Of a stretch of DNA of 64,000 bases, positions 62,871-64,000 are shown piece after piece; positions within the stretch are counted from its first letter, which is position 1; each line of letters begins with the position of its first letter. Location of the stretch: positions 372,001 through 436,000 of the forward strand of contig JAPEIS010000012.1 in the NCBI GenBank assembly GCA_029531795.1, read 5' to 3'. The notes under the pieces were generated by a model. It saw only the letters and a program-made list of their open reading frames with translations, did not search any database and was not told where the DNA came from. This stretch comes from Sclerotinia nivalis. Its lineage: Eukaryota > Ascomycota > Leotiomycetes > Helotiales > Sclerotiniaceae. Both the position numbers and the translations under genes were made by a program.

Positions 62871-63824
62871 TTAAATGGAGCCAGGACTCCAACCCAGCCC
62901 AAAAATCTCCCAATTCATCAGATCCTCGAATTCCAGAGCATCCACACCGGAGTCGACCACATTAAAATCTTCAGCAAATGGATGATCTGCATCCGGTGGC
63001 TCGATAGTAGGTATCGGAATATTGTGATCTGGTATTGCAGCGCTACTAGTAGCTCCGGTCGCTAAAACAGCACCTGAGTCTTGATAGTATGATATCGCGT
63101 CGAGAGGAAGCGCGAGTGTGCTCTCGAGTCTATAAGGATACCCTGATGCAATCTCCGGAGACACGCTTATCGGGTCAAAAGGTGTGCTTTGATTGATTGC
63201 AGAGCTCATGGTGTCCATTTCTTCAGACCTTACTTGTGACAGCATTTGCGAGGGCGTCGCTTGTTGGTCGTCGGGGTGCCTGAAGCCAGAGTCATTCTCA
63301 GCCGGTGGATTAAACAGTGAAAACTGGTGCAGTTGAGCTGCCGAGCATAAGGAGAGGGGAGAAATGGCTCTGTCATCGAAGGAGTATGGGAGAGGATAGA
63401 AGGCTGGTGAGGGAACGTCATCTGTTTCATTGTCAGTATGCGTATTTCTCAGGTTTTGTAATTACACACTTAGGCAAACCGTGAAGGAAGAAGACTGGGA
63501 GCTTTTAATGTCAGCGACGGCAGGTGCTGGCGCGGGAATTATTGGCTGAATGGGACTTCTGCCAACATTCTTCTTGCACCTGTGTCTCACGATTTGTACA
63601 AAGGATTTGTCGCAGTATTGACAACGTGATGTTCGTTTGGTAGTGCGAGAACTTTCGCGATGCACTCTGCGTTTATGCTGAACCAAATCCTTCACCATTG
63701 CGTGGCAGATAGAGCATTCCTCTTCATCCTTATGCACAGTACGTATGTGCGAATCAAGTTGCCGTGCCCCGTCGAAGGTCTTCGAGCATTCAGTGCAGGC
63801 TGCTGCATCCGGCGAACTTGCCAT
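62871..63824 (-). CDS. C2H2 zinc-finger protein (putative transcription factor)
   Basis: Two exons (63470-63824 and 62871-63421) with a 48-nt intron (branch ACTGAC, acceptor AAACAG) give 301 residues. Finger 1 is canonical: Cys10, Cys13, His26, His31 (CTECSKTFDGARQLDSHIRT). Finger 2 (Cys37, Cys40, His50, His55) has only nine residues between Cys and His. Finger 3 is C-x2-C-x9-H-x-C (Cys68, Cys71, His81, Cys83). The C-terminal half is Ser/Pro/Ala/Asp-rich and ends in an acidic, hydrophobic segment (EFEDLMNWEIFGLGW), which looks like an activation domain. The intron donor (A then GTGTGTAA) is the only phase-compatible choice I found and is less certain than the acceptor. DNA targets are unknown. 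Confidence 0.82.
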
Positions 63825-64000
63825 GATGGGTGTAAATGAGGTATTTGAAGATTATAATTCGGTTAAAGAGGTTGTGAGGTTGTAATGTGGTGAGAGTTTG
63901 TTGGTTAAAAGTAGAAATTCACAATACCTATAATCCAAGAAGGCGTCACTCACCATTTAATTAAACTCACCACCATCTGCCATGTCAGAAACAGTGAGAA

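Overview
The window reads as nuclear DNA of a filamentous ascomycete. The evidence is short introns (47-72 nt mostly) with GT(A/G)xGT donors, CTGAC/CTAAC branch sites and AG acceptors, typical fungal housekeeping genes (SMC3, RIO1, DBP9), and old transposons soaked in CpA-to-TpA changes of the kind left by repeat-induced point mutation (RIP). A leotiomycete of the Botrytis/Sclerotinia type fits the overall look, but that genus-level placement is inference.

Layout. Bases 1 to about 12,700 are a transposon graveyard on the minus strand. A Tad-like LINE (poly-T at 115-133 marks its 3' end, 5' end near 12,700) is split by a complete Ty3/Gypsy chromovirus at 4824-11740, with 163-bp LTRs, a polypurine tract, gag, protease, RT, RNase H, integrase and a chromodomain, flanked by a perfect GAAAG target duplication. 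Both elements are riddled with stops. From 12.7 to 33 kb the region is gene-poor. It holds two small single-pass membrane proteins, an acidic tryptophan-rich protein, an 8.2 kb stretch without any credible gene, a 697-residue disordered serine-rich protein with internal duplications, many microsatellites, and two copies of a short dispersed repeat ending in an AATC-type tail.

From 33 kb on it is ordinary gene-rich fungal DNA. It carries a histidine-phosphatase-like gene with three exons, a conserved-looking single-pass membrane protein, the RIO1 kinase (40S ribosome maturation) divergent from the cohesin subunit SMC3, a 1472-residue charged coiled-coil protein, the DBP9 DEAD-box helicase (60S ribosome biogenesis), a secreted DUF5695-type putative glycoside hydrolase and a C2H2 zinc-finger protein at the right end. 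Exon structures for seven genes were worked out from the raw sequence; all join in frame.

No bacterial operon, CRISPR array, tRNA or rRNA gene was recognised. RIO1 and DBP9 both act in ribosome assembly, but there is no sign that the genes of the window form a cluster with a shared pathway. The most notable structures are the nested, RIP-killed transposons with unusually well preserved LTRs, the histidine phosphatase with altered catalytic motifs, and the tryptophan-rich acidic protein.
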